64,000 bases of DNA from Viridibacillus sp050279675 (GTDB lineage: Bacteria; Bacillota; Bacilli; Bacillales_A; Planococcaceae). The DNA is taken from the NCBI RefSeq assembly GCF_050279675.1, contig NZ_JBNNUK010000019.1:1-64000 (forward strand), written 5' to 3'. Below are positions 42,658-50,945 of the stretch, one piece after another (within the stretch, counting starts at the first letter, position 1; every line of letters begins with the position of its first letter). The notes below the pieces were generated by a model that ran no database searches, was not told the DNA's origin, and saw only the letters and a list, made by a program, of their open reading frames with translations. The position numbers and the translations under genes are program-made.

Positions 42658-44598
42658 CTACAAACAATGCATCGCAGCCTTGGCTTCTTCCCAAGGGACA
42701 GAATAGCCCTTCCCTTTGGCACAGAAAATTGAAGTGGACGTATACTCTGGATCTGCATTCTTATCATAACCAATTTCTTCAATCACTTGTTCAGTATTAT
42801 GGCATTGATCATAGCCAGCAAAGTTAAGTGTAAGTGCACCTTTACCGTTTGTGAAAGCAGCAAAGCTTGTGCTGTAGTTCATAAAAGTGGCAACCGGAAC
42901 GCGTCCTTTTATGACAACCTTGTCCCCTATGTTTTCAGGTGGATTAAAACGTCCGTGAGCTTGTTGAACATCAGACATTACACGTCCTATATGATCCATA
43001 TCTACTTTAATCTTAAAATCATAATACGGTTCAAGTAGAATATTCTCAGCTTGTTCCAGACCTTGTCGTAATGCCCTATGGGTGGCTTCTCTGAAATCAC
43101 CACCAGATGTATGCTCGTTACTTCCACGCCCTGTTAGTAGGGTTATTAACACGTCTGTAACTGCAGAACCTGTTAGTAAGCCGTGATGGTTTCTTTCAAC
43201 TACATGTTGATGGATTAAATTTTGATTGCCGACAGATAAATGATCTGCATGACATTTATTCTCAAATGTAACACCTGAACCTCGTTCAGTTGGTTCGATT
43301 TGTAGATGCACCTCTGCATAATGTCGTAGCGGCTCGAAATGTCCATACCCAGTTACAGTTGCCCTAATCGTTTCTTTATACAAAATCTTCGGTTCACCAA
43401 ATGACACTTTATATGAAAAACGCTCTCTAACAATCTGTTCTAGCACTTCAAGTTGAATAACCCCCATTACATGAACATGAATTTCTTGAAAATGCTCGTC
43501 CCAAAAGACATGGAGAGATGGATCTTCTGCATCCAAAATCTTAAAACAACGAAACATTTCCTTCACATGAATATTAGTGTCGAAAATGACTTTCGATTTT
43601 AATGTAGGAATGAGCTCAAAAACTGCTTTCTCTCTGAGCACGCCAAGACCTTCTCCTATTTCTACACCACTTAAGCCAGTGACCGCGAAAAGTTCACCAG
43701 CTCGAACTTCATTGACTGTTGTAAATTTATTGCCATTGTACAAACGGATTTGCGTGATCTTTTCTGAATTTTCTCCGTATTTCACTTCATCCCTTACTTG
43801 CAAAGAACCACTAAAACATTTCATAAACGTCACGCGCTGATCATTATCATCATGACGTATTTTATAAACCCGTGCAGCAAAATCACTGTCTTTCCTATAA
43901 GAAGTCACCGTAAGTTGGTCTAATTTTAAGAAGAATTCCAACACACCGATATCCTTTAATGCCGAACCACTTGCTGAAGGGAAGATTTCTCCAGATGCAA
44001 TCAGTTTTTTGAATGCTTCAAGCCATTTCACTATATCATAACCTGACTCCATATACTGTTCCAGAAGCTCTTCATCCCGCTCTGCAATAAATTCAATGAG
44101 CTCCTCTTGCATTTGTCCATCTTGGAAAGCAGTTGTTATATCACAAACATTTTTTGTAAGATTCGATCGAATCTCATTTAATACTGCTTCCGTATTGACA
44201 CCCTCTCTATCTGTTTTATTTAAAAAGAAAAAGGTAGGGATATTGTGTTTACGTAATAATTGCCATACCGTTTCCGAATGGCCTTCTACACCATCAATTG
44301 CACTAATTATTAAAATGGCATAATCCATCACTTGAATAGCGCGCTCCATTTCAGGTGAAAAATCGACATGTCCAGGTGTGTCAATAATTGTATAAGTGTG
44401 GTCGTTGTATGTAATAATGCCTTGCTCAGCAAAAACAGTAATACCACGCTCTCGCTCGATGGCATGATTGTCTAAAAAGGCATCCTTGTGATCAACCCGC
44501 CCCCTCTGGCGGATACTATTCGTATGAAAAAGTAGCTGCTCGGAAAATGTCGTTTTACCAGCATCTACATGGGCAAGTATCCCTATTGTTTTATACAT
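42658..44598 (-). CDS. Elongation factor G-like GTPase, tetracycline ribosomal-protection family
   Basis: A 646-residue translational GTPase. G1 is GILAHVDAGKTTFSEQLL, G2 RERGIT, G3 IIDTPGHVDF and G4 FFLNKTDREG, followed by EF-G domains II to V. Length (Tet(M) is 639) and the start MYKTIGILAHVDAGKTTFSE fit the Tet(M)/TetB(P)/Otr group. EF-G itself would be near 690 residues and has a distinct domain IV. Tet proteins displace tetracycline from the ribosome, but chromosomal relatives of unproven function occur in Bacillales, so resistance is only possible. GAGGAGC precedes the ATG. Single-gene unit. Confidence 0.9.
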   Translation of the reverse strand: MYKTIGILAHVDAGKTTFSEQLLFHTNSIRQRGRVDHKDAFLDNHAIERERGITVFAEQGIITYNDHTYTIIDTPGHVDFSPEMERAIQVMDYAILIISAIDGVEGHSETVWQLLRKHNIPTFFFLNKTDREGVNTEAVLNEIRSNLTKNVCDITTAFQDGQMQEELIEFIAERDEELLEQYMESGYDIVKWLEAFKKLIASGEIFPSASGSALKDIGVLEFFLKLDQLTVTSYRKDSDFAARVYKIRHDDNDQRVTFMKCFSGSLQVRDEVKYGENSEKITQIRLYNGNKFTTVNEVRAGELFAVTGLSGVEIGEGLGVLREKAVFELIPTLKSKVIFDTNIHVKEMFRCFKILDAEDPSLHVFWDEHFQEIHVHVMGVIQLEVLEQIVRERFSYKVSFGEPKILYKETIRATVTGYGHFEPLRHYAEVHLQIEPTERGSGVTFENKCHADHLSVGNQNLIHQHVVERNHHGLLTGSAVTDVLITLLTGRGSNEHTSGGDFREATHRALRQGLEQAENILLEPYYDFKIKVDMDHIGRVMSDVQQAHGRFNPPENIGDKVVIKGRVPVATFMNYSTSFAAFTNGKGALTLNFAGYDQCHNTEQVIEEIGYDKNADPEYTSTSIFCAKGKGYSVPWEEAKAAMHCL

Positions 44599-44629
44599 AT
44601 ATGCTCCTCATTTCGTGTAGTACAGATGA

Positions 44630-45200
44630 CTATATTATAGCATCGAATAGGTAGCTTGAAGCAGATAAGATACGCTGAAAAATATCGTTGTTTAATAAAT
44701 CGAAACTTTGCTTGAAGAGCTCAACATGCAATAGCTCATTTTTATTTTGCTATGTTAATTAATGTGAACACGGCACTAAAAGTTTTTCTATGCCTTTCAC
44801 ATTGCATACTATAGAACCTTTAATGCAACTTCATAAGAAACTCGACCTTCTTTCCAAGTAGTCAAGATTTCATTTATCGTTTCCCTTTTTTCTTTTACAA
44901 CGTCAAAATCTTTAAATGTGGCAATCAATTTATTTTCGTTGTCCCAAACTCGTATTTCGTATTCAATTGGTTCTTTTTCAAAATTTTATTTTATAGGCTT
45001 ATTTAGATCCACACCAATAGTATTTTCATGCAACCTTATTCCACTATTTAAAGAATTCATTCTCAAAATTATACTTAATACCCAATTAATATAACAATAT
45101 TTACCTATATAACGGTTTTTCTTAGGGATTCAATTGTTGCTAGTGTATTATATATAAGGAAATAGATTGAACCATTTTATTTAATTCTGAAAGGTGTAGA
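44630..45200. other. Intergenic region containing a broken small gene
   Basis: Apart from the pseudogene at 44809-45060 and the promoter of the alarmone synthetase, nothing is supported here. Confidence 0.4.
44809..45060 (-). pseudogene. Small gene interrupted by an in-frame TAA
   Basis: From the ATG at 45060 an 84-codon frame runs to a TAG at 44809. It reads MNSLNSGIRLHENTIGVDLN-KPIK, a TAA, then NFEKEPIEYEIRVWDNENKL and a coherent tail ending SYEVALKVL. Composition continues smoothly across the stop, so a single nonsense change is likely. Family not recognised. Confidence 0.55.
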
Positions 45201-45207
45201 TTTTTTA

Positions 45208-45948
45208 ATGACATATTTAATGGAGCAACAAAATATGAAAGAACTTCGAGTAGAGTTAACTCGTTTTATGATGGCTTATAAATTTGCATTAGATGAAATC
45301 GGGACGAAGGTTCGTATTTTAAGGGAAGAATTCAAGTTAATTCATGAATATAATCCAATAGAACATGTAACTACACGTATAAAATCACCAGAAAGTATTT
45401 TGATAAAAATGCGTAAAAAGAATATCCCTACAACATTGGATGGTATCCGTGAAAACATGAAAGATATTGCGGGTATTCGAATTACATGCTGTTTTGTTTC
45501 TGATATTTATATCATTAGTGAAATGATTCAGGCTCAATCAGACATCGAAGTCATCGAAGTAAAGGATTATATCCAACAGCCAAAGCCAAATGGCTATCAA
45601 AGTCTTCACGTCATTTTGAAAATACCTGTCTTTATGTCGGATCGTGAAGAGCATGTATACGTAGAAATGCAAATCCGCACGATTGCTATGGATTTCTGGG
45701 CAAGTTTGGAACACAAAATCTATTATAAGTACAATAAACAAGTTCCAGAACGACTAACAAATGAATTAAGAGAAGCCGCTTTTACTGCAGCTGAACTAGA
45801 TCGTAAAATGGAACGACTAAATAAAGAAATCAACATCCTAAAAGAAATCGAGGATGATGAAAAAGATAATCTATCTATAGAAGACACAGTCTCAACGAAA
45901 ATGCTTATTCAGATGATGAAAAAGATTGCTATTGATAGACTGAGGTAA
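45208..45948 (+). CDS. Small alarmone synthetase (RelA/SpoT-domain, RelP/RelQ class)
   Basis: A 246-residue GTP pyrophosphokinase with only the synthetase domain. Key motifs are DIAGIRITCCFVSDIY, the substrate loop QPKPNGYQSLHVIL and EMQIRTIAMDFWASLEHKIY. B. subtilis SasA/SasB are 210-211 residues; this one has a longer charged C-terminal helix. It makes (p)ppGpp in response to cell-envelope or other stress. No hydrolase or ACT domains. AAGGTG is ahead of the ATG. A strong terminator follows. Confidence 0.93.
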   Translation: MTYLMEQQNMKELRVELTRFMMAYKFALDEIGTKVRILREEFKLIHEYNPIEHVTTRIKSPESILIKMRKKNIPTTLDGIRENMKDIAGIRITCCFVSDIYIISEMIQAQSDIEVIEVKDYIQQPKPNGYQSLHVILKIPVFMSDREEHVYVEMQIRTIAMDFWASLEHKIYYKYNKQVPERLTNELREAAFTAAELDRKMERLNKEINILKEIEDDEKDNLSIEDTVSTKMLIQMMKKIAIDRLR

Positions 45949-45966
45949 AAAAAATTAAACAAAAAA

Positions 45967-46013
45967 GGCGCTGCCCCCAAAAGTCGGTTTTCATTGACTT
46001 TTGGACAGCCCCA
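45967..46013 (+). terminator. Terminator between alarmone synthetase and membrane-protein gene
   Basis: GGCGCTGCC...AAAAGTC / GACTTTT...AGCCCC extended stem; it may serve both convergent genes. Confidence 0.8.
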
Positions 46014-46030
46014 TAAAAGATAAAACATTA

Positions 46031-46309
46031 TTAAATCAATTGGTGTTTTTTTGTGTTACTGAAAAAGGTTTTGCTAATAGTATATATAGAAACCATAACA
46101 ATTGGACTGCCTAACAATAAGTAAGCAAATCCTTCAAATCCTCTTACTACTGTATATCCATATGCAATGAGTACTACTCCTAAAGCCAACGATGCCAGCA
46201 TGTAAATGTTAATTGTTGTTTTAGAATGCCCTTTTTTCTTCAACTTCGATGCTATAACCGTCAGAACTACACCAACGATAATGCCAGATAATAAAGGTAA
46301 AAACATCAT
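46031..46309 (-). CDS. Small membrane protein, possibly YesK-like
   Basis: A 92-94-residue protein with three hydrophobic spans (MFLPLLSGIIVGVVLTVIAS; INIYMLASLALGVVLIAYGY; FAYLLLGSPIVMVSIYTISK) and a basic loop KLKKKGHSKTT. The layout is like YesK/PF14150 proteins, but this is only a resemblance. GAGGGGGG is spaced correctly for the ATG at 46309 and too near the one at 46315. Confidence 0.6.
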   Translation of the reverse strand: MMFLPLLSGIIVGVVLTVIASKLKKKGHSKTTINIYMLASLALGVVLIAYGYTVVRGFEGFAYLLLGSPIVMVSIYTISKTFFSNTKKHQLI

Positions 46310-46319
46310 ATACATTCCC

Positions 46320-47150
46320 CCCTCTCATTAGAAAATTCCATAAATTAGTTTTTTTAAAAATATTTATCATCTGTTTCTTATTTTTAATAATAAGCTCCGA
46401 AATAATATATTATATGAATCTTTAGAATGCGCTCTCCGTACCAAGACAATCTTCTTTCATCAACATAAATACAGTTAAATATTATATGTGCTAGAGCTAG
46501 TTTATACTTCCACAATGGCCTATTCACAGACAAATGTCTTATCAAGATAATTTCTGCTATTACAGTAACGTATTTTACGAAATGAAAATTCAATTTACAA
46601 AATAATGGATTTCACAAATATTTAAACTCCATAATTAATAACTATTCGGATATATTGCTCATTGATCCAATACCCTTTATTGTTATATTTCCTTCTGGCG
46701 CAATGGTTAATTTTTATTGCTTGTTTCTAACTATACATTTAGAAAATTCATGTTGAGTCTGAACAATTCGTCAGTTGTATTAATCATACATATATATGGC
46801 TTAAACTAGCCTCATTAGTACTTGGACTAGTCACATCTTCTTCTCAATTAACATAAAATATCTCATGTTGTGAATAAATATTTAATTACAATTCGTCTCA
46901 ATAACAAATAACAAACAAATTGATTAATCATATTTCCAAAGCAAATGGTTCGTAGTTCAAGATCGTAAGTGGAGCAAATAACTGCTTTATATAACCACAT
47001 TTTATGTAAATATCGTTAATCGAATAAAGCCCTGCTTTTTCGGCTTTTGAATTTATGAACTATATCGAATAGAAAAGGAAAAATCTTCAGAGATTAATCT
47101 GAATACAACTTTTAATTCCTAAGCTTAAATATGTTCAATCCCTTTAAGGA
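46320..47150. other. Long AT-rich intergenic region, about 830 bp
   Basis: No reliable gene. A short minus-strand frame at 46384-46593 lacks a ribosome site. A segment at 46803-46846 (AAACTAGCCTCATTAGTACT) faintly resembles the dispersed repeat head and copy 6. Confidence 0.4.
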
Positions 47151-47158
47151 GGATATAG

Positions 47159-47416
47159 ATGGATAATAGACAAAATAATCAAAATTATGAATCACCTGAG
47201 GTTTTCGCTGCTAAACTTGCATTGATTGGAACTGCAATCTCTACATTAGGTGATGGAATACAGACTGTTGCTGCTGGAATCGCACTACAACAATTAGAGA
47301 TTTCAAATAATCAAGGATCTTCAAATCAAGATAACCAATCAAAACAATTAGAGCAACTACAAAAACAAGTTGAGCAACTAACAAAACAAATATCTAATCT
47401 AGAACGAAAAAAATAG
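47159..47416 (+). CDS. Small protein with hydrophobic helix and C-terminal coiled coil
   Basis: An 85-residue protein. Residues ~15-48 are Ala/Gly/Ile-rich (FAAKLALIGTAISTLGDGIQ, TVAAGIALQQLE), probably membrane- or membrane-surface-seeking. Residues ~58-83 form a Gln/Leu heptad coiled coil (KQLEQLQKQVEQLTKQISNL). AAGGAGG precedes the ATG. Similar small proteins occur in Bacillus without known function. Single-gene unit with a terminator. Confidence 0.7.
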   Translation: MDNRQNNQNYESPEVFAAKLALIGTAISTLGDGIQTVAAGIALQQLEISNNQGSSNQDNQSKQLEQLQKQVEQLTKQISNLERKK

Positions 47417-47477
47417 GAATGGTTCTACATTTCTATTGCCAAACATTATTAAACCCTTACTTAAAAAGCACACTATC

Positions 47478-47508
47478 AAAGCTCACACGATGTAAGTGAG
47501 CTTTTTAT
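47478..47508 (+). terminator. Terminator of the coiled-coil protein gene
   Basis: AAAGCTCAC / GTGAGCTTTTT stem-loop. Confidence 0.85.
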
Positions 47509-47614
47509 GTACGATTTCAATACTACTGTTTGCAATTGTCTCAATTAGTCTTTTTGTTCTGATAAATTCAAATCAATTAACAAGTGCGTTTCCAAAAAAA
47601 CAAACCACATTAGA

Positions 47615-47690
47615 GGGTCTCATCTGAACCGTACCCCCAATTGTTAGACACAACTAACAATTGGAGGTGTAATTTTTTTGAGTAATACTA
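47615..47690 (+). mobile_element. Left-end remnant of an IS3-family element
   Basis: CTGAACCGTACCCCCAATTG is followed by TTAGACACAACTAACAATTG and GAGGTGTAATTTTTTTGAGT. This is the usual end plus upstream hairpin and ribosome site of IS3-family elements. The transposase frame stops after a few codons (AGTAATACTATTTACTCCTGA). No right end is seen. Confidence 0.55.
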
Positions 47691-47696
47691 TTTACT

Positions 47697-47930
47697 CCTG
47701 ATTTCTGATTACTATTACTTCTACCCCCTTCGCTCTTATTACATCAATCTTTTCAGCTCCCATTTCTTCATCAGTAATGATTAGATCTAATTTCACAACT
47801 GGATCCATTCTAGAGAACATATCAATACCAAAATTATAATGCCCCATTAAACAGAAACGTTTTCTAGAAATGTCATACAGCGTCTTATGAAAGAAAGAAC
47901 CCTTGGTGAAGCAGTACTTAACCCTGTTGC
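47697..47930 (-). pseudogene. C-terminal remnant of a DeoR family sugar repressor
   Basis: A minus-strand frame reads KTLYDISRKRFCLMGHYNFG, IDMFSRMDPVVKLDLIITDE and EMGAEKIDVIRAKGVEVIVI to a stop. This matches the DeoR sensor-domain end (L-x-D-x-S-K/R-x-x-x...D-L-I-I-T-D-E). The HTH and most of the sensor domain are missing. It abuts the IS3 remnant, suggesting truncation during an insertion or deletion. Confidence 0.6.
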
Positions 47931-48078
47931 TTAAAGTGGAATGAATGCTTAATGGGATGATAATTCACCTTAGAATATTCTATTAAATATCGCATAATTT
48001 CATAAAAAAATCGTTCTAGTTGTAGATCCCCCGCAAACCTTACACTTAATTAAGTAGGCCTCTATAAGCTTGATAGCG

Positions 48079-48936
48079 TCATTTCGTAGGTACATCTAAA
48101 GTTGGATGTGTATTACTCAAATCGTTATAGTGCCACCATTCTGAATTGATTGTTTTGAAGCCAGATTGAGTCATGATTGTTGTTAAATAGTTCATATTTT
48201 TTTGCGCTGTTTTAGAATTCCCTTGATAGTAACGCCCTGCTTTAGTAGAAAAGGAGTCGAATTTGGTTGGCATTTTCAGTTCTTTACCTTTAGAATCCAC
48301 TAATGTCACGTCCACACTGACTCCTTTACTATGATTGGAATCTAACGTAGGATTTGCAACATAGTTATGGTTTTGAATCTTGTTGTACATTTCCCATTGA
48401 ACAGATAATGGTCTATAAACGTCCCAGATCTTAATCTTATAGCCTCTTTTATGTGCTAGTTGATTGGCTTTTTTTAGTTTTACTGCTGTCGATTTTGCCA
48501 CCAATGCTTTACTGTCTTTTGGGTATAATGCATATCCCATGAAATTATTCTTCGTTGCATATTTTAAGTCAATGATAAAACCATCTTTTTCAGATAATTC
48601 TACAAGACCGGCTTCCTTATAGTTTGCGGGTGCTGATGTTAGGTATTTACCAGAGACCCATCCTGTTTTACCGTTAGCACTTACTTTGTACCAACCTTTC
48701 GAGTACTTACTCGCGGTCACAAATATCCCTTTTTCAACTGTCATGATTTTTTTGTATTTTGTGCCGATCCCTTTTCTCATATTCACAGCCGTTGTTGCTT
48801 TTAAAGTTTTATTTAGGGACTTTTTAGCTGGTGAGGCTTGAACAGATGCTGTTTGTGACACCCCAGCGATACCAAGTGTAAACAGTAAACCAAGCACCGA
48901 GCTAGCAATAAAGATTTTTTTGATATTCAATTTCAA
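48079..48936 (-). CDS. Secreted D-Ala-D-Ala dipeptidase-like peptidase (M15, VanX type) with SH3 domain
   Basis: A 285-residue protein. A signal peptide (IFIASSVLGLLFTLGIAGVS) precedes an SH3_3 domain (about 40-100, ATTAVNMRKGIGTKYKKIMT ... KTGWVSGKYL). The M15D domain follows with the zinc motif SNHSKGVSVDVTLVD (H-x6-D) and EWWHYND, plus WDVYRPLSVQWEMY. The enzyme should cleave cell-wall D,D- or L,D-dipeptides outside the membrane. Start TTG behind AAGGAGC. No vancomycin-resistance neighbours. Confidence 0.93.
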   Translation of the reverse strand: MKLNIKKIFIASSVLGLLFTLGIAGVSQTASVQASPAKKSLNKTLKATTAVNMRKGIGTKYKKIMTVEKGIFVTASKYSKGWYKVSANGKTGWVSGKYLTSAPANYKEAGLVELSEKDGFIIDLKYATKNNFMGYALYPKDSKALVAKSTAVKLKKANQLAHKRGYKIKIWDVYRPLSVQWEMYNKIQNHNYVANPTLDSNHSKGVSVDVTLVDSKGKELKMPTKFDSFSTKAGRYYQGNSKTAQKNMNYLTTIMTQSGFKTINSEWWHYNDLSNTHPTLDVPTK

Positions 48937-48992
48937 GTTCAGCTCCTTATGTACCTTTCAGCTTTGAGTGATTCGCTATTAATCTATAACCT

Positions 48993-49421
48993 TTATTTAA
49001 GCAATACATTGATTGATGAATCATTTGTATTAGCTTTAATATACCAATTAATAGAAAGCATTTGCTCTAAAATAGGTTGATCTTCTTTCGAAAGATTTAA
49101 ATCCATTATTCCTGAATCACAAAGCTGAAAGTCTTCCCCTTCTATTTTATGAAAACGGAATTTCAATAAGCTTTTCAGTCCATTGAATGTTAAAAATTTC
49201 ACTGAATAACCTTGTGTTATTGCACTTTCAAGAGTATTTTTATCATCTTGATATAAAGCTACTAAATCATCTAAGTTAAGTGTTGGGTCATTTTTTATCC
49301 AGTTTTCCGTTTGTTGTTTTTCTAAGCCCTCAAGAATTTGTTCATTTGAAATGGTGTTATCTCGTAATTTTTCGATTGTAAAAGCATTCATCATATTTAT
49401 TGCTACTACTGACATTGTCAT
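48993..49421 (-). CDS. Hypothetical 142-residue protein
   Basis: An acidic soluble protein beginning MTMSVVAINMMNAFTIEKLR with an AGAGGGTG site. The central helical part (NEQILEGLEKQQTENWIKND) and C-terminal beta-like part are not recognisable as a known domain. It lies upstream of the peptidase gene on the same strand with a 55-base gap, so co-transcription is possible. Confidence 0.6.
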   Translation of the reverse strand: MTMSVVAINMMNAFTIEKLRDNTISNEQILEGLEKQQTENWIKNDPTLNLDDLVALYQDDKNTLESAITQGYSVKFLTFNGLKSLLKFRFHKIEGEDFQLCDSGIMDLNLSKEDQPILEQMLSINWYIKANTNDSSINVLLK

Positions 49422-49429
49422 ACACCCTC

Positions 49430-49725
49430 TTCTAAAATATTTTAAATTGCGAAATCCGCATCAGACTAACAACGGGAATTATTTTTCAGAATATAAAAAC
49501 AATAACATTTGGAGTACATTTCTTCAATATGACGCATGATAAAAATATTTTGAAGATGAATTAATTTAATTTTGCAGAATGGTCTTCAACTAAGATGGAT
49601 TACTATACTTGCTCATTTACTTCTTCGCTTTCTGAAATACAATTTTATACAAATTTAAATTTCCAATCCTCGAATTATCAGTAATGATACCGAATTTCGC
49701 GAATATACATGTATTAATACTAAAA
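49430..49725. other. Intergenic region between divergent genes
   Basis: AT-rich DNA, nothing recognised beyond presumed promoters. Confidence 0.35.
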
Positions 49726-49739
49726 AGGAGATGGATCGA

Positions 49740-50117
49740 TTGGGTGCTAAATGGATTAAGATTGCTGTCCTGTACTTCGCGTTAGGAATTGGTTATGGTC
49801 TTTTTATGCATTACACAATTCAGCTGAAGTGGGCTGCAACACATGCTCATATAAACCTTGTCGGATGGGTTTCTGCTGCTATCATTGGACTTATTTATTC
49901 TGTTTATAAGGATGCAGGCGAGACGACTTTGGCTAAGGTACAGTTTTGGTTATTTAATATTGGATTACCATTCTTATTATTGGGCATGATCTTTATTTAT
50001 GTCGATGTCCCTCGCGGTATTATGGAGTTTTGTGTATCTGGTGGTGGCTCAGCAGTCGCTTTATCTGTTGTCCTCTTTATTGTAAACGTATACAAAAATG
50101 TAAAACCCCAAGCTTAA
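49740..50117 (+). CDS. Small cytochrome-oxidase-subunit-I-like membrane protein
   Basis: A 125-residue, four-span protein containing THAHINLVGWVSAAIIGLIY, the H-A-H-x-N-L-x-G-W motif that resembles the haem-ligand helix of haem-copper oxidase subunit I. It is far shorter than a real oxidase (about 500 residues) and lacks copper ligands. Small homologues occur in Bacillales and are sometimes annotated cytochrome-c oxidase. The TTG at 49740 is nine bases after AAGGAG; the ATG at 49731 touches the site. Role unknown. Confidence 0.75.
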   Translation: MGAKWIKIAVLYFALGIGYGLFMHYTIQLKWAATHAHINLVGWVSAAIIGLIYSVYKDAGETTLAKVQFWLFNIGLPFLLLGMIFIYVDVPRGIMEFCVSGGGSAVALSVVLFIVNVYKNVKPQA

Positions 50118-50126
50118 CTTTTCCTC

Positions 50127-50166
50127 CAAACAGATTCCAATCTCTTTTAGGAGTCTGTTTTTTTGC
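50127..50166 (+). terminator. Terminator after the oxidase-like gene
   Basis: AAACAGATTCC / GGAGTCTGTTT stem followed by seven T. Confidence 0.8.
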
Positions 50167-50169
50167 TAA

Positions 50170-50540
50170 AATTATGTTTGGCTAACCTCCTCATCATACC
50201 AAACCGCATTTGCTAATTCTTGACTCTATCTATTGAATGACAGCGAAGGTCAATGTTAAGTAGGAAGTTATTTGTGATTCCCAATTCAATCTACTATTCA
50301 CTAAACTAATCCAAAAATTTCATTTTTGTGGTAGTTTTAACATTTAGCGAGCTTGGAGAAAGTGAAAAAGTTGTTTATTGCGCTAACTAGGATGATTGTT
50401 GTGTTAACTCTATTGTTTGTTGCGCTATCTGTGATGATTGTTGCTTTAACTCCATCGTTTGTTGCGCTAACTGGGCCCTTTGTTATTTAGCAGAATATTC
50501 ATGTCCTAACCTCGTCCCAAATTCCGCATCACAATCAAAA
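50170..50540. other. Intergenic region holding a short tandem array
   Basis: No gene. The part at 50371-50490 is a 21-bp tandem array listed separately; the rest is AT-rich. Confidence 0.4.
50371..50490. repeat. 21-bp imperfect tandem array, about 6 units
   Basis: Units follow a TTGTTGCGCTAACT-like pattern with variable last bases (…AACTAGGATGA, …AACTCTATTG, …ATCTGTGATGA, …AACTCCATCG, …AACTGGGCCC). The period is 21 bases, the same as the unrelated array at 31.4 kb, and both contain GCGCTA. Intergenic, with no continuous frame. Confidence 0.75.
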
Positions 50541-50542
50541 AA

Positions 50543-50570
50543 CCTCCACAGAAAAACTCTGTGGAAGCCT
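50543..50570 (-). terminator. Terminator of the small membrane-protein gene
   Basis: Minus strand CTTCCACAGAG-TTTTT-CTGTGGAGG followed by TTTTTTG, just after the stop. Confidence 0.85.
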
Positions 50571-50574
50571 ATTT

Positions 50575-50823
50575 TTACATATTCAATTGTTTTTGTTTAC
50601 ATAGTGTTATTATCATACCACCTACGCCAATTATGCCAAATATTAGAGAGATGATGCTATAACTTAAAGCTTCTATTCCTCCTATATCAATGAAACTAAC
50701 AAATGTGTAGATGACGCTTATTAATGAAATAAGATAAAATACGTTGAAGATTTTCGAGCTTTTCAAGTATTCAGAAAGTATGAGTATAAAAGCTAGCACG
50801 CTGCTGGCTAATATAAAGATCAA
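50575..50823 (-). CDS. Small membrane protein, unknown function
   Basis: An 82-residue protein with three hydrophobic spans (MIFILASSVLAFILILSEYL; VFYLISLISVIYTFVSFI; ALSYSIISLIFGIIGVGGMI) and a basic C-terminus. TTG start behind GAGGTGG. Its own terminator follows. No family recognised; a hydrophobic protein this size cannot be assigned by eye. Confidence 0.6.
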   Translation of the reverse strand: MIFILASSVLAFILILSEYLKSSKIFNVFYLISLISVIYTFVSFIDIGGIEALSYSIISLIFGIIGVGGMIITLCKQKQLNM

Positions 50824-50945
50824 CTAGACCACCTCTTTACTTTTTTCATTATCATTATATGCAATTTTATATTTGCTTTTTATAGCGCCAATTATGAGTT
50901 CTTTTCATTGAAAATACAGCCTAATCTAGGTGACTGTTGGAGAGC

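Noticed and set aside
46384..46593. Minus-strand 69-residue frame
   Set aside because: No ribosome site and no recognisable composition in an AT-rich spacer.
48079..48936. Vancomycin-resistance VanX
   Set aside because: No vanH/vanA neighbours; the signal peptide and SH3 domain point to a cell-wall peptidase outside the membrane.
49740..50117. True cytochrome c oxidase subunit I
   Set aside because: Only four spans and 125 residues, with no copper ligands or full set of haem histidines.
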